From assembly GCA_905202605.1 (NCBI GenBank), contig CAJKSU010000024.1, forward strand, positions 1 through 21,726: a stretch of 21,726 nt of DNA, given 5' to 3'. Shown here one piece after another: positions 13,970 through 20,979 of this stretch. The notes below the pieces were generated by a model. It saw only the letters and a list, made by a program, of their open reading frames with translations. It had not been told where the DNA came from and ran no database searches. Every line of letters starts with the position of its first letter. Position 1 is the stretch's first letter. The translations under genes were made by a program, and so were the position numbers. The stretch is from an uncultured Eubacteriales bacterium (GTDB lineage: Bacteria; Bacillota; Clostridia; Oscillospirales; Oscillospiraceae).

Positions 13970-16513
13970 ATGAAACGGTATATTAGACAGGGTGCGGCTA
14001 TGATTCTTGCGGCATCCATGTGCTTCGGGCTGACGGCCTGCGGCAATAAGGGCGAGAAAACCAACAAGACGGAGACAAAGACGCTGGCGCAGGAGCTGGG
14101 CTTTGGCTATCTTTCGGAGTATCATGATCTGGATCTGGATCTGGACTGGATCAACAGCAATAATGTATCCACCGCACAGGGAAAGCTGTATTTTGCCGGG
14201 GATTACTACAACAGCGATACCGGCGAAAATAGAACGATGCTCTATGAGGCGGATCCTGCTACCGGCACAACCAAGGAGATTCCCACCCCCACGCTGAGCA
14301 ATGAGGAAGGCGTCAGCGAGTATGTACAGCAGGTTTCCGTCTGCCCGGACGGCAGCGGCTATTGGATGCTGATCAATACCTACCGCTATTCCACCAGTGT
14401 GGATGGAACGGAAAACGCGGAAGCGCCCATTGACGACACGGCGGAAACCGCAGAGGACACGGCGGAAGCCCCCGCAGAGGACACGGCAGAAGCCCCCGCA
14501 GAGGACACGGCAGAAGCGCCCGTTGACGACACTGCGGAAACCGCAGAGGACACGGCGGGAGCCTCTGCAGAGGAAGAAGTCCCCGCAGAGAACGCCGAAA
14601 CAGCGGCGGAGCCGGATGTCAGCACGGAGGACGAGAATACCTATACCCTGAAAAAATACGACATGTCCGGCAATCTTCAGCAGGAGATCGACCTGACGGA
14701 TTTAATGGCTGCCAACGACAATGACTTCTATCCCCAGTACATCGCGCAGGACGGACAGGGAACCCTGTACCTGTCCAGTGACAGCAAGATCGTATCCTTT
14801 GGCGCAGACGGCGCACGGAAGGACGACATTGAATTGCAGGATCAGTGGATCATGTCCATGCTGACTGCGGGGGACGGCACGGTGGTGCTGAATTCCTTCA
14901 CAAACGGCGAGGGCAGCAGCCAGCTCTGCAAGATCGAAAACGGCGCGGTGTCTGAGCCCATTGAAATCACCGGCGACTGCAACGTGAACGCCCTGACCAT
15001 CTATTCCGGCGCAGGCAGTACCCTGATGGCCTCGGACGGCACGTATCTCTACAGCATTGACCTGACCACCGGCGCAGCGACCCGGCTGCTCTCGTGGCTG
15101 GATTCCGATATCAACGCCGGAAATGTGTCCGGCGTGGCAGCCAACGGTGACGATCAGATCATTGTGCTGGATTCCATTATGACCATGAACGGCCCCAACC
15201 GCTATGATCTGGGCGTGCTGACCAAGACCCCGGCGGATCAGCTTCCGGAGCGCACGGTTCTGACCCTGGGCGCAGAGTATCTCAGCGATATTCTGCGGGA
15301 TGCGGTGATCGCCTATAACCGCAAGAGCAACGACTACCGGATCACGCTGGTGGACTACAGCCAGTACAATACCACGGACGACTATACGCTGGGAACCCAG
15401 CAGCTGGATCGGGACGTGGTGTCCGGCAGCTGCCCGGATATTGTCTTCCTGTCCACGGGGCATGAAGACAAGTACATCGCCAAGGGCGCACTGGCAGACC
15501 TGAGCGCACTGATGGAAAAGGACGACAGCATCTCTCAGGACGAACTGGTGGCAGGGGCGCTCAAGGCCTACAGCGTGGACGGCAAGGTCTATGGTCTGCC
15601 GGTGAACTTTAGCGTGGAAACGCTGGTTGCCAGTGCAAAGCTGGCGGGGGATCGCACATCATGGACCATGGAGGAAATGGCGCAGGTGATTTCCGGTCTG
15701 GACGAGGGAACGCAGGTGATGAGCTACACCAGCCAGACCAGCTTCCTCGGCCAGATGGTGTCGGCGAATATGGGGCAGTTCGTGGACTACGCCAAGGGAA
15801 CCTGCTCCTTTGACAGCGACAGCTTCAAGCAGCTGCTGGCGGCGGCAGCCAAATGCCCCACGGACGACGAGCTGAATCAGGGGAGCGACACGATTTCCTA
15901 TTCCACAGATGATGAGTATACCCAGATACAGTCCGGCGACCTGCTGCTGGCCGGTCAGTATATTTCTGACGGAAACTACAGCCTGAAGCAGTACTATAAC
16001 CTGTTCAATCGGGAGCATGGCTTTGTGAATATCGGCTACCCGGTTACGGAGGACGGCGGAAACGGCGCAATCCTCCACGTAAGCAGCGGACTGGCGATTT
16101 CCGCAAAGACCCAGTATACGGACGCGGCATGGGATTTCCTGAAATCCGTTCTCAGCGACGATGTGCAGAAGGACAACTGGTCCCTGCCGGTGACCAAGAC
16201 GGCGCTGGATCAGGCGCTCAGCGAAGCCATGGAGAAGAGCTATTACACCGATGAAAACGGCGAAAAGGTCTATTATGACGACGCGACCTACATTGGCGAC
16301 ACCGAGTATACAATGGCGCCGCTGACGCAGGAGCAGGTGGACGACTTCAAGACGCTGATCGACGGCGCAACGCCCGGCGGAGCCTATGATATCGAGATTC
16401 AGGAGATTCTTCAGGACGAGGCGGGCGCATACTTCGCCGGAGACAAGACGGCAGATGAGGTGGCAAAGCTGATCCAGAACCGGGTGAGCATCTATCTGGG
16501 CGAAACCAGCTGA
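13970..16513 (+). CDS. Large lipoprotein: propeller-like N-terminal region fused to a family-1 solute-binding domain
   Basis: This is a surface lipoprotein of 847 residues, about twice a normal sugar-binding protein. The signal peptide ends in the lipobox LTAC (C24). Residues about 55-420 contain repeated strand units with turns such as DGQGTLYLSSDSKIVSFGADG and GDGTVVLNSF or SDGTYLYSIDLTTG, the look of a beta-propeller. An acidic Ala/Pro/Thr tract (about 150-215) with tandem DTAEAPAE units interrupts it. Residues 426-847 fit an extracellular solute-binding protein family 1 domain, with ILRDAVIAYNRKSNDYRITLVDY at the start, CPDIVFLS, a VDGKVYGLPVNFS motif and a C-terminal AAWDFLKSVLS helix. 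It closes the transporter operon and is followed by a strong terminator. It should deliver a ligand to the two permeases; the ligand is unknown. Confidence 0.88.
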   Translation: MKRYIRQGAAMILAASMCFGLTACGNKGEKTNKTETKTLAQELGFGYLSEYHDLDLDLDWINSNNVSTAQGKLYFAGDYYNSDTGENRTMLYEADPATGTTKEIPTPTLSNEEGVSEYVQQVSVCPDGSGYWMLINTYRYSTSVDGTENAEAPIDDTAETAEDTAEAPAEDTAEAPAEDTAEAPVDDTAETAEDTAGASAEEEVPAENAETAAEPDVSTEDENTYTLKKYDMSGNLQQEIDLTDLMAANDNDFYPQYIAQDGQGTLYLSSDSKIVSFGADGARKDDIELQDQWIMSMLTAGDGTVVLNSFTNGEGSSQLCKIENGAVSEPIEITGDCNVNALTIYSGAGSTLMASDGTYLYSIDLTTGAATRLLSWLDSDINAGNVSGVAANGDDQIIVLDSIMTMNGPNRYDLGVLTKTPADQLPERTVLTLGAEYLSDILRDAVIAYNRKSNDYRITLVDYSQYNTTDDYTLGTQQLDRDVVSGSCPDIVFLSTGHEDKYIAKGALADLSALMEKDDSISQDELVAGALKAYSVDGKVYGLPVNFSVETLVASAKLAGDRTSWTMEEMAQVISGLDEGTQVMSYTSQTSFLGQMVSANMGQFVDYAKGTCSFDSDSFKQLLAAAAKCPTDDELNQGSDTISYSTDDEYTQIQSGDLLLAGQYISDGNYSLKQYYNLFNREHGFVNIGYPVTEDGGNGAILHVSSGLAISAKTQYTDAAWDFLKSVLSDDVQKDNWSLPVTKTALDQALSEAMEKSYYTDENGEKVYYDDATYIGDTEYTMAPLTQEQVDDFKTLIDGATPGGAYDIEIQEILQDEAGAYFAGDKTADEVAKLIQNRVSIYLGETS
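14435..14572 (+). repeat. In-frame minisatellite (24/21-nt units) in the lipoprotein gene
   Basis: The units encode DTAETAE, DTAEAPAE, DTAEAPAE, DTAEAPVD, DTAETAE and DTAGASAE (residues 156-201). The middle 24-nt copies are almost identical at the DNA level, which points to recent slippage. The frame is kept throughout. The tract probably forms a flexible acidic linker or loop. Confidence 0.85.
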
Positions 16514-16517
16514 ACAT

Positions 16518-16550
16518 AAAAAATGGGCGCGAAAGCGCCCATTTTTTTTT
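16518..16550 (+). terminator. Strong intrinsic terminator of the transporter operon
   Basis: TGGGCGC and GCGCCCA form a perfect 7-bp stem around a GAAA tetraloop, extended by A/T pairs, with nine Ts after and six As before. It starts 5 bp after the lipoprotein stop. The flanking A-tract makes it able to act on both strands. Confidence 0.95.
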
Positions 16551-16558
16551 CGGTATGG

Positions 16559-16587
16559 TTGTGTAAAATACAAATCTATGATACAAT
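16559..16587 (+). promoter_or_regulatory. Sigma-A type promoter for the GH25-SLH gene
   Basis: TTGTGT (-35), a 17-bp spacer and TACAAT (-10) with an upstream TG (TGATACAAT) follow directly on the preceding terminator and lie 54 bp before the start codon. Confidence 0.7.
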
Positions 16588-16600
16588 ACCACTGTTATAT

Positions 16601-16615
16601 GTTACAGTTTGTAAC
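16601..16615. promoter_or_regulatory. Inverted repeat GTTACA-GTT-TGTAAC in the GH25 leader
   Basis: A perfect 6-bp inverted repeat with a 3-bp spacer lies 14 bp after the -10, just past the expected start site. TACA/TGTA half-sites recall BlaI/MecI/CopY-type operators, though those usually have a 2-bp spacer. It could also be a small RNA hairpin, but the loop would be only 3 nt. Confidence 0.45.
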
Positions 16616-16640
16616 CGAACACGGCGGAAGGAGAACACAT

Positions 16641-18014
16641 ATGAAAAAAATCAAGAGGCTGTGTCTGCTGCTGGCGGCGGCACTCCTGCTTCAGGTTGGC
16701 ATGCTGCCCGGTGCGGCGGCTGCGGATGATACATACGAGGATGACCCCCAGTACTGGGCGGAGGAGCACAAGGGGCAGCTGGACAGTCCGCAGCTGTATG
16801 CGTACGGCGTGGATCATTCCTGGTTTACCCCGCGGGAGCTGAATCCGGGGGAGACGCTGAAAAAGGGCGTGGACGTTTCCCAGTTCCAGAAGGATATTGA
16901 CTGGGCAAAGGTCAAGGCCAGCGGCATTGATTTCGCATTCATCCGGGTAGGCTATCGGGGCTACGGCACCGGCTCCCTGCAAATGGACACCAAGGCATAC
17001 CAGAACATCGAAAACGCGCTGGCAAACGGCGTACAGGTGGGCGTATATATTTACTCTCAGGCCATCACCGAGCAGGAGGGCCGGGAGGAGGCGCAGTATG
17101 TCCTCAGCCGCATCAAGGACTATAACATCACCCTGCCGGTGGTCATTGACTATGAATACGCCGAAGATCCGTCAACTGGACGGCTCACCGGGCGGCTCTA
17201 TCGGGCCAACCTCTCCAAGGCAAAGGCGACCTCCATCTGCAATGCGTTCTGCGCAGAGGTGGCGGAGGCGGGCTACCGGGGTGCGGTATACGCCAATAAG
17301 AGCATGCTGTACGGTGCGCTGAACCCCAAGGATCTGATCGGCACCGTCTGGCTGGCGCACTATACATCCAAGACGGATTATACCGGGGAGTATGAGTTCT
17401 GGCAGTGCAGCTCCAGCGGCTATGTAGACGGCATACCCACGGAAAATGTGGATCTCGACTACTGGTTTGACAGCGGCACCACGGATGCCATGCCCTTTAC
17501 CGATGTGGCGCTGGATCGCTGGAGCTATCAGGACGTTCTGAAGGCCTATGAGCTGGGGCTGATCAAGGGCATCACTGCAACGACCTTTGTTCCCCATGGA
17601 ACGGCAAGCCGCGGACAGGTGGCGACCATGCTCTACCGGATGAGCGGCAGCCCCGCAGTCAGCGGCTCCAGCAGCTTCACGGATCTCAATATGAACTATT
17701 ACCGGGATGCCATTGCATGGGCGGAGCAGAATCAGGTGATCAAGGGCATGGGTGCGGGACGCTTTGCGCCCAATGACAATGTGACCCGTGAGCAGCTGGT
17801 GACGATGCTGTACCGTTTGGCTGGACAGCCTGCCACTTCGGGCAGCTACAGCAGCTTTACGGATGCGGAGGATGTTTCCAACTTCGCAAAGACGGCAATG
17901 TGCTGGGCAGTGGAAAAGGGTCTGATGAAGGGAAGCGGCGGAAAGCTGAATCCCAAGGCCAATGCGACCCGTGAACAGGTGGCGGCAATCCTGATTCGTT
18001 ACCTGAGCCTGTAA
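16641..18014 (+). CDS. Secreted GH25 lysozyme (N-acetylmuramidase) with three SLH repeats
   Basis: This peptidoglycan hydrolase cleaves the MurNAc-GlcNAc beta-1,4 bond and is held on the cell wall by its SLH repeats. From the ATG at 16641 it has 457 residues. The signal peptide is 1-28 (cleavage near AAA-ADD). The GH25 domain (about 75-277) shows KGVDVSQFQKDIDWAKVK (D78), FAFIRVGYRGYG and the catalytic DxE in VVIDYEYAED (D170, E172), then WLAHYTSK and EFWQCSSSGYVDGI. SLH repeats lie at 285-338, 346-399 and 405-457, each with FTD near the start and a TRE/SRG-Q-(V/L) motif. The longer frame from 16578 would bury the signal peptide, and GGAAGGAGA lies upstream of 16641. SLH repeats usually bind a pyruvylated secondary wall polymer. 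A role in wall turnover or cell separation is likely; it is its own transcription unit. Confidence 0.94.
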   Translation: MKKIKRLCLLLAAALLLQVGMLPGAAAADDTYEDDPQYWAEEHKGQLDSPQLYAYGVDHSWFTPRELNPGETLKKGVDVSQFQKDIDWAKVKASGIDFAFIRVGYRGYGTGSLQMDTKAYQNIENALANGVQVGVYIYSQAITEQEGREEAQYVLSRIKDYNITLPVVIDYEYAEDPSTGRLTGRLYRANLSKAKATSICNAFCAEVAEAGYRGAVYANKSMLYGALNPKDLIGTVWLAHYTSKTDYTGEYEFWQCSSSGYVDGIPTENVDLDYWFDSGTTDAMPFTDVALDRWSYQDVLKAYELGLIKGITATTFVPHGTASRGQVATMLYRMSGSPAVSGSSSFTDLNMNYYRDAIAWAEQNQVIKGMGAGRFAPNDNVTREQLVTMLYRLAGQPATSGSYSSFTDAEDVSNFAKTAMCWAVEKGLMKGSGGKLNPKANATREQVAAILIRYLSL

Positions 18015-18048
18015 TAGACTGCAGTCTGAACGAAATATAGACGAACAA

Positions 18049-18074
18049 GCCGGGCGCACGTGAGTGCGTCCGGC
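18049..18074 (+). terminator. Hairpin after the GH25 gene, probable terminator without a T-tract
   Basis: GCCGGGCGCAC and GTGCGTCCGGC pair over 11 bp (one G-U) around a GTGA loop, 35 bp after the stop. The following bases TCGCTTGTAT are only weakly T-rich, so its strength as a terminator is uncertain. Confidence 0.6.
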
Positions 18075-18387
18075 TCGCTTGTATGGGGAGCAAACGGCGG
18101 GATCGTCTCCACAAAAGAGAGAAAAACATTGTACGGCGTGTGAGGCACCCAGATGCTGTATAAACGGATGAAATATAACGTGGGTTAACTCACATAAAAA
18201 ATATAAACTCACGATATACAGCCCGCAACGGTGCGAGAAAAGCATATAAGGAACAATGAATAGGGGAGGACGTCTGCTCCACAGAACTTCTCCAGAGAAA
18301 AGAGAGAATACCAGTCATAACGGCATAAAGGCACGGTGCTGCCGCCACCGCCGACACAGATGACTGCGCAGGCGGTGGTAGATATCC

Positions 18388-18421
18388 TGTCTTGTTATGT
18401 CTTGTCTATGTCTTGTCTTGT
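18388..18421 (+). repeat. Short TGTCTTGT repeats
   Basis: TGTCTTGT occurs at 18388-18395, 18398-18405 and 18409-18416, with a partial CTTGT after the last. It directly precedes the palindrome array and shares the GTCTT core. Confidence 0.65.
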
Positions 18422-18454
18422 AGGAGCGTCTTTTCCGGTCTCAGGGGCGTCTTT

Positions 18455-18647
18455 CGAGACGTCTCGGAAGACGTCTTTTTTGCGTCTCGAAAGACGTTTG
18501 GAAGACGTCTTTTACGGGTTCGCACGCAGAAGCGGGCTGATTTTTCTGCATGATTTTGTCGGCTGCTGTCCTGTTTTGCGAAGACGTCTTTTTCGTGTCT
18601 CGGAAGACGCTCGGAAGATGTCTTTCTTGTGTCTCGGAAGATGTCTC
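18455..18647. repeat. Array of GTCTCGGAAGACG units with AAGACGTCTT palindromes
   Basis: The exact palindrome AAGACGTCTT occurs three times (18468-18477, 18502-18511, 18581-18590). CGAGACGTCTCG (18455-18466) is another exact palindrome, and degenerate AAGATGTCT(T/C) copies lie at 18615-18624 and 18638-18647. The unit GTCTCGGAAGA(C/T)G, or GTCTCGAAAGACG, recurs at 18461, 18484, 18597 and 18631. Segments at 18484-18516 and 18597-18630 align as roughly 33-34-nt repeats. An unrelated 60-bp stretch (about 18520-18578) splits the array in two. The 108-residue frame crossing it is only a translation of the repeats. Confidence 0.75.
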
Positions 18648-18736
18648 GGGAGTGTCCTCTGAGATGCCTTGATCCGTGCCTCAGGGGAATCCTGTTTTGG
18701 GCGCAGAAATGTCATAGATATAGAATCCGGAACCGT

Positions 18737-18772
18737 ACAAAATGGCTGACGCAGAATAGACTGCGTCAGCCA
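18737..18772 (-). terminator. Intrinsic terminator of the two-component operon
   Basis: TGGCTGACGCAG (18743-18754) pairs exactly with CTGCGTCAGCCA (18761-18772) around a 6-nt loop. On the minus strand it begins 6 nt past the kinase stop and is followed by TTTTGT, which fits a terminator for that strand. Confidence 0.85.
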
Positions 18773-18777
18773 ATCGG

Positions 18778-20964
18778 TTATTGCCCGGTGTGTTCCGCCA
18801 ATGCGTCCGGCGGTGTGATACCGGAGCCCGGCAGAACCGGGAAGATCACTGCGGCCTTAAACAGGTCGCCGTCCACGGAGAGAATGAATTCACCGCCCAT
18901 GGATTCTGCCAGACTTCTGGCGATGGACAGCCCAAGACCGCTGCCCTCGGTGTGTCGGGAGGAATCCCCCCGGACAAAGCGCTCCATCAGCTCCTCGGCG
19001 GTCACATCCAGCGGCTCACGGGAGATGTTTCGGAAGGTGACAATGGCGTGGGTGTCCGCAGTAAGGGTCACATACAGCCGGGTGCCGGGCATGGCATATT
19101 TCACGGCGTTGCCCAGAAGGTTATCCAGAATCCGCCACAGCAGCCGTCCGTCTGCGGAGATCATCACCGGAGCCTCCGGCAGCTTTGGAATGGCGGTCAG
19201 CCCGGCCTTTTCCAGCCGCTCGCTGTATTCGCCCAGCGCCTGCCCCAGCATCATGGAAAAGTCCAGTGGTTCGGTATGCACCGAAATATTGCCGGTGGAG
19301 GCCTTGCTGGCTTCCACCAGATCCTCGATCAGCTTTTTCAGCCGGGCAGACTGTCGGTCCAGCACCTGAAGATACTCCTCGGCGGTGGGAGAACCCGCAG
19401 GCTCCTGCTTGAGCAGGTCTACATAGCTGACAATGGACGTCAGCGGGGTTTTCAGATCGTGAGAGACATTGGTAATCAGCTCGGTTTTCAGTCGTTCTGA
19501 GCGCATACGGCTCTCCACGGCGGTGTTGATGCCGTCCTGAATGCGGTTCAGGGTTTCCGCGGTGGACTTGAATTCCAGCACCAGATGCTCCGTGGAGACC
19601 TTGGTGTTGTAATCTCCGGCGGAGATGCGCTCGGCCCCGGATTTCAGCCGCAGCAGGCTCATGCACACATAGGCGATGACCCCGCCTACAAGGAGCTTTT
19701 CCAGTACCCACAGCAGGTAGAGTATGCCGTCTCCGTAGGAGAACAGCCCCAGAGCGAACAGCTCCAGCACGCACAGCAGGAGATACGCCCCCAGCACCTT
19801 CCAGATCAGCGGGAGATGCAGGAAGATCGCCACAATGGCAGTGCGGGATTTTTTCCAGACGCCGCGGAGGGCGCGGAACAGCCGGAAGCAGAGGGTGTTC
19901 CGGAGCAGCGTATGCGTTTTAGCGCGGACGCAGAGGCTGGGCAACAGATAGGTCAGCGCCAGCGCGGTGAGGAACGCTCCAACGCCCAGACCGATGAGAG
20001 ACGCACTGAAATAGCTGAGCGTGAAATCGGAGAGCGATATGCCGAAGGCAATCAGAAAGACCACCGGAAGTAGAGCCAGCTCACCGGGAAGCCTGTGGAT
20101 GGGGTTCAGTACCGCCTCCTCCTTGCCGTTGACCCGGCCTACATTGCAGCACAGCAGCACCAGCAGCGCAAGACCCAGCAGCAGGAATCCTCCTGCGGCG
20201 GCACAGAGCATGTAGCGTCTGGCATAGAATTGGCTGCATGCCTCATCGAGCTGTGCATAACTGTCGGAATAGGGAAGACCGGTGAGCAGATAGCAGGTGA
20301 GGGTATAGACGGAATCCTCCTCCGTATAGATTTCGGTTGCGGTATCCGTCCAATAGAAGCCCTGTACCGCTGCCTCGTCCTCAAAATTGTAGTGGCTGTT
20401 CTGATAGGTAAATCCCAGCTGCTTTGCAACGGGATCCAGCTCCTCAATGCCGCTGATCTCCTTTGTGGAGACGGTTGAGAGCGCCCGGAAGCAATCATCG
20501 GATTCGTTGTAGGAGTAAAGGGTTCCATCACAGCAGAACAGCTGGCTGGTCACGGTAATGATATCTCTGGGGGAGGACAGCGACGTGGTATAGTAGAAGG
20601 ACTGGGACAGAACAGCGGTGGCGTCCTGATCCTGATAGGTGGCAAGGACGGTTTTCCCGGTGGAGCTGTCGGTGATGCTCCAAAGCAGGTTGGAGTTTTG
20701 TCCGGTAAAGACCGCACCGGAATAGTAGGAAACCCATGGATGGGAGGGGTCGCTGGGGTCAAAGTAGCCGTTCATGATCACGTCGGCGTCCCGGCTCAGG
20801 CGTTCCTCTGCCATGCTGTTATAGAGGTCTGCCTGACTGGAAAAGCCGCCGCAGGCGGCCAGATACAGCGTGGCAATACCGGTGAATAGTCCCACGGTCA
20901 GGCACAGCACACAGAGAACTGCGCCGATGACTTTAACAGCGGTTTTTTTGAACAATGCAGGCAT
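18778..20964 (-). CDS. Six-TM sensor histidine kinase
   Basis: This membrane sensor kinase of 728 residues autophosphorylates and passes the phosphate to the response regulator encoded just upstream. TM1 (about 13-36) and TM2 (252-273) enclose an outer domain of about 215 residues, of no fold I recognise. Four more helices follow (about 295-313, 320-342, 383-405, 412-437), with a basic loop at 343-378. The HAMP-like linker (440-485) leads to the HisKA H-box NVSHDLKTPLTSIVSYVDLL with H502. The ATPase domain has the N-box RILDNLLGNAVKYA (611-624), the F-box ERFVRGDSSR (661-670) and the G2 box GSGLGLSIA. The usual DxGxG of the G1 box is replaced by FRNIS, a form I recall from other Firmicute kinases. 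The start ATG has GGAGTG upstream and is 15 bp from the regulator stop. The signal is unknown; the six-TM layout is unusual for a HAMP kinase. Confidence 0.93.
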   Translation of the reverse strand: MPALFKKTAVKVIGAVLCVLCLTVGLFTGIATLYLAACGGFSSQADLYNSMAEERLSRDADVIMNGYFDPSDPSHPWVSYYSGAVFTGQNSNLLWSITDSSTGKTVLATYQDQDATAVLSQSFYYTTSLSSPRDIITVTSQLFCCDGTLYSYNESDDCFRALSTVSTKEISGIEELDPVAKQLGFTYQNSHYNFEDEAAVQGFYWTDTATEIYTEEDSVYTLTCYLLTGLPYSDSYAQLDEACSQFYARRYMLCAAAGGFLLLGLALLVLLCCNVGRVNGKEEAVLNPIHRLPGELALLPVVFLIAFGISLSDFTLSYFSASLIGLGVGAFLTALALTYLLPSLCVRAKTHTLLRNTLCFRLFRALRGVWKKSRTAIVAIFLHLPLIWKVLGAYLLLCVLELFALGLFSYGDGILYLLWVLEKLLVGGVIAYVCMSLLRLKSGAERISAGDYNTKVSTEHLVLEFKSTAETLNRIQDGINTAVESRMRSERLKTELITNVSHDLKTPLTSIVSYVDLLKQEPAGSPTAEEYLQVLDRQSARLKKLIEDLVEASKASTGNISVHTEPLDFSMMLGQALGEYSERLEKAGLTAIPKLPEAPVMISADGRLLWRILDNLLGNAVKYAMPGTRLYVTLTADTHAIVTFRNISREPLDVTAEELMERFVRGDSSRHTEGSGLGLSIARSLAESMGGEFILSVDGDLFKAAVIFPVLPGSGITPPDALAEHTGQ

Positions 20965-20979
20965 CTGAAATCACTCCGA

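Larger units (their letters stand above)
18015..18777. other. 763-bp gene-free region between convergent genes
   Basis: No credible gene is seen. From left to right it holds a 12-bp palindrome AGACTGCAGTCT (18016-18027), a GC-rich hairpin (18049-18074), an AT-rich stretch with the near-palindrome GTGGGTTAACTCAC (18180-18193), a TGTCTTGT short repeat (18388-18421), an array of AAGACGTCTT-type palindromes (18455-18647) and the terminator of the kinase gene. Related pieces CTCCACAAAAGAGAGAAAAA and CTCCACAGAACTTC..AGAGAAAAGAGAGAA occur near 18106-18127 and 18277-18308. Confidence 0.7.

Noticed and set aside
14435..14572. CRISPR-like direct repeats
   Set aside because: The units are head-to-tail without spacers, in frame in a clear lipoprotein gene.
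18257..18361. 35-codon frame starting MNRGGRLLH
   Set aside because: Only a weak ribosome binding site and an Arg/His-rich tail; nothing supports translation.
18455..18647. CRISPR array
   Set aside because: Units are of unequal length, palindromic and not separated by unique spacers of constant size; no cas gene is present.
18336..18662. 108-residue open frame on the plus strand in the gene-free region
   Set aside because: Its sequence is a translation of the GTCTT/AAGAC repeats, there is no ribosome binding site at the start, and the composition is implausible for a protein.
18629..19369. 246-residue open frame on the plus strand
   Set aside because: It is antisense to the kinase C-terminal domain, where the H, N, F and G2 boxes on the minus strand are clear.
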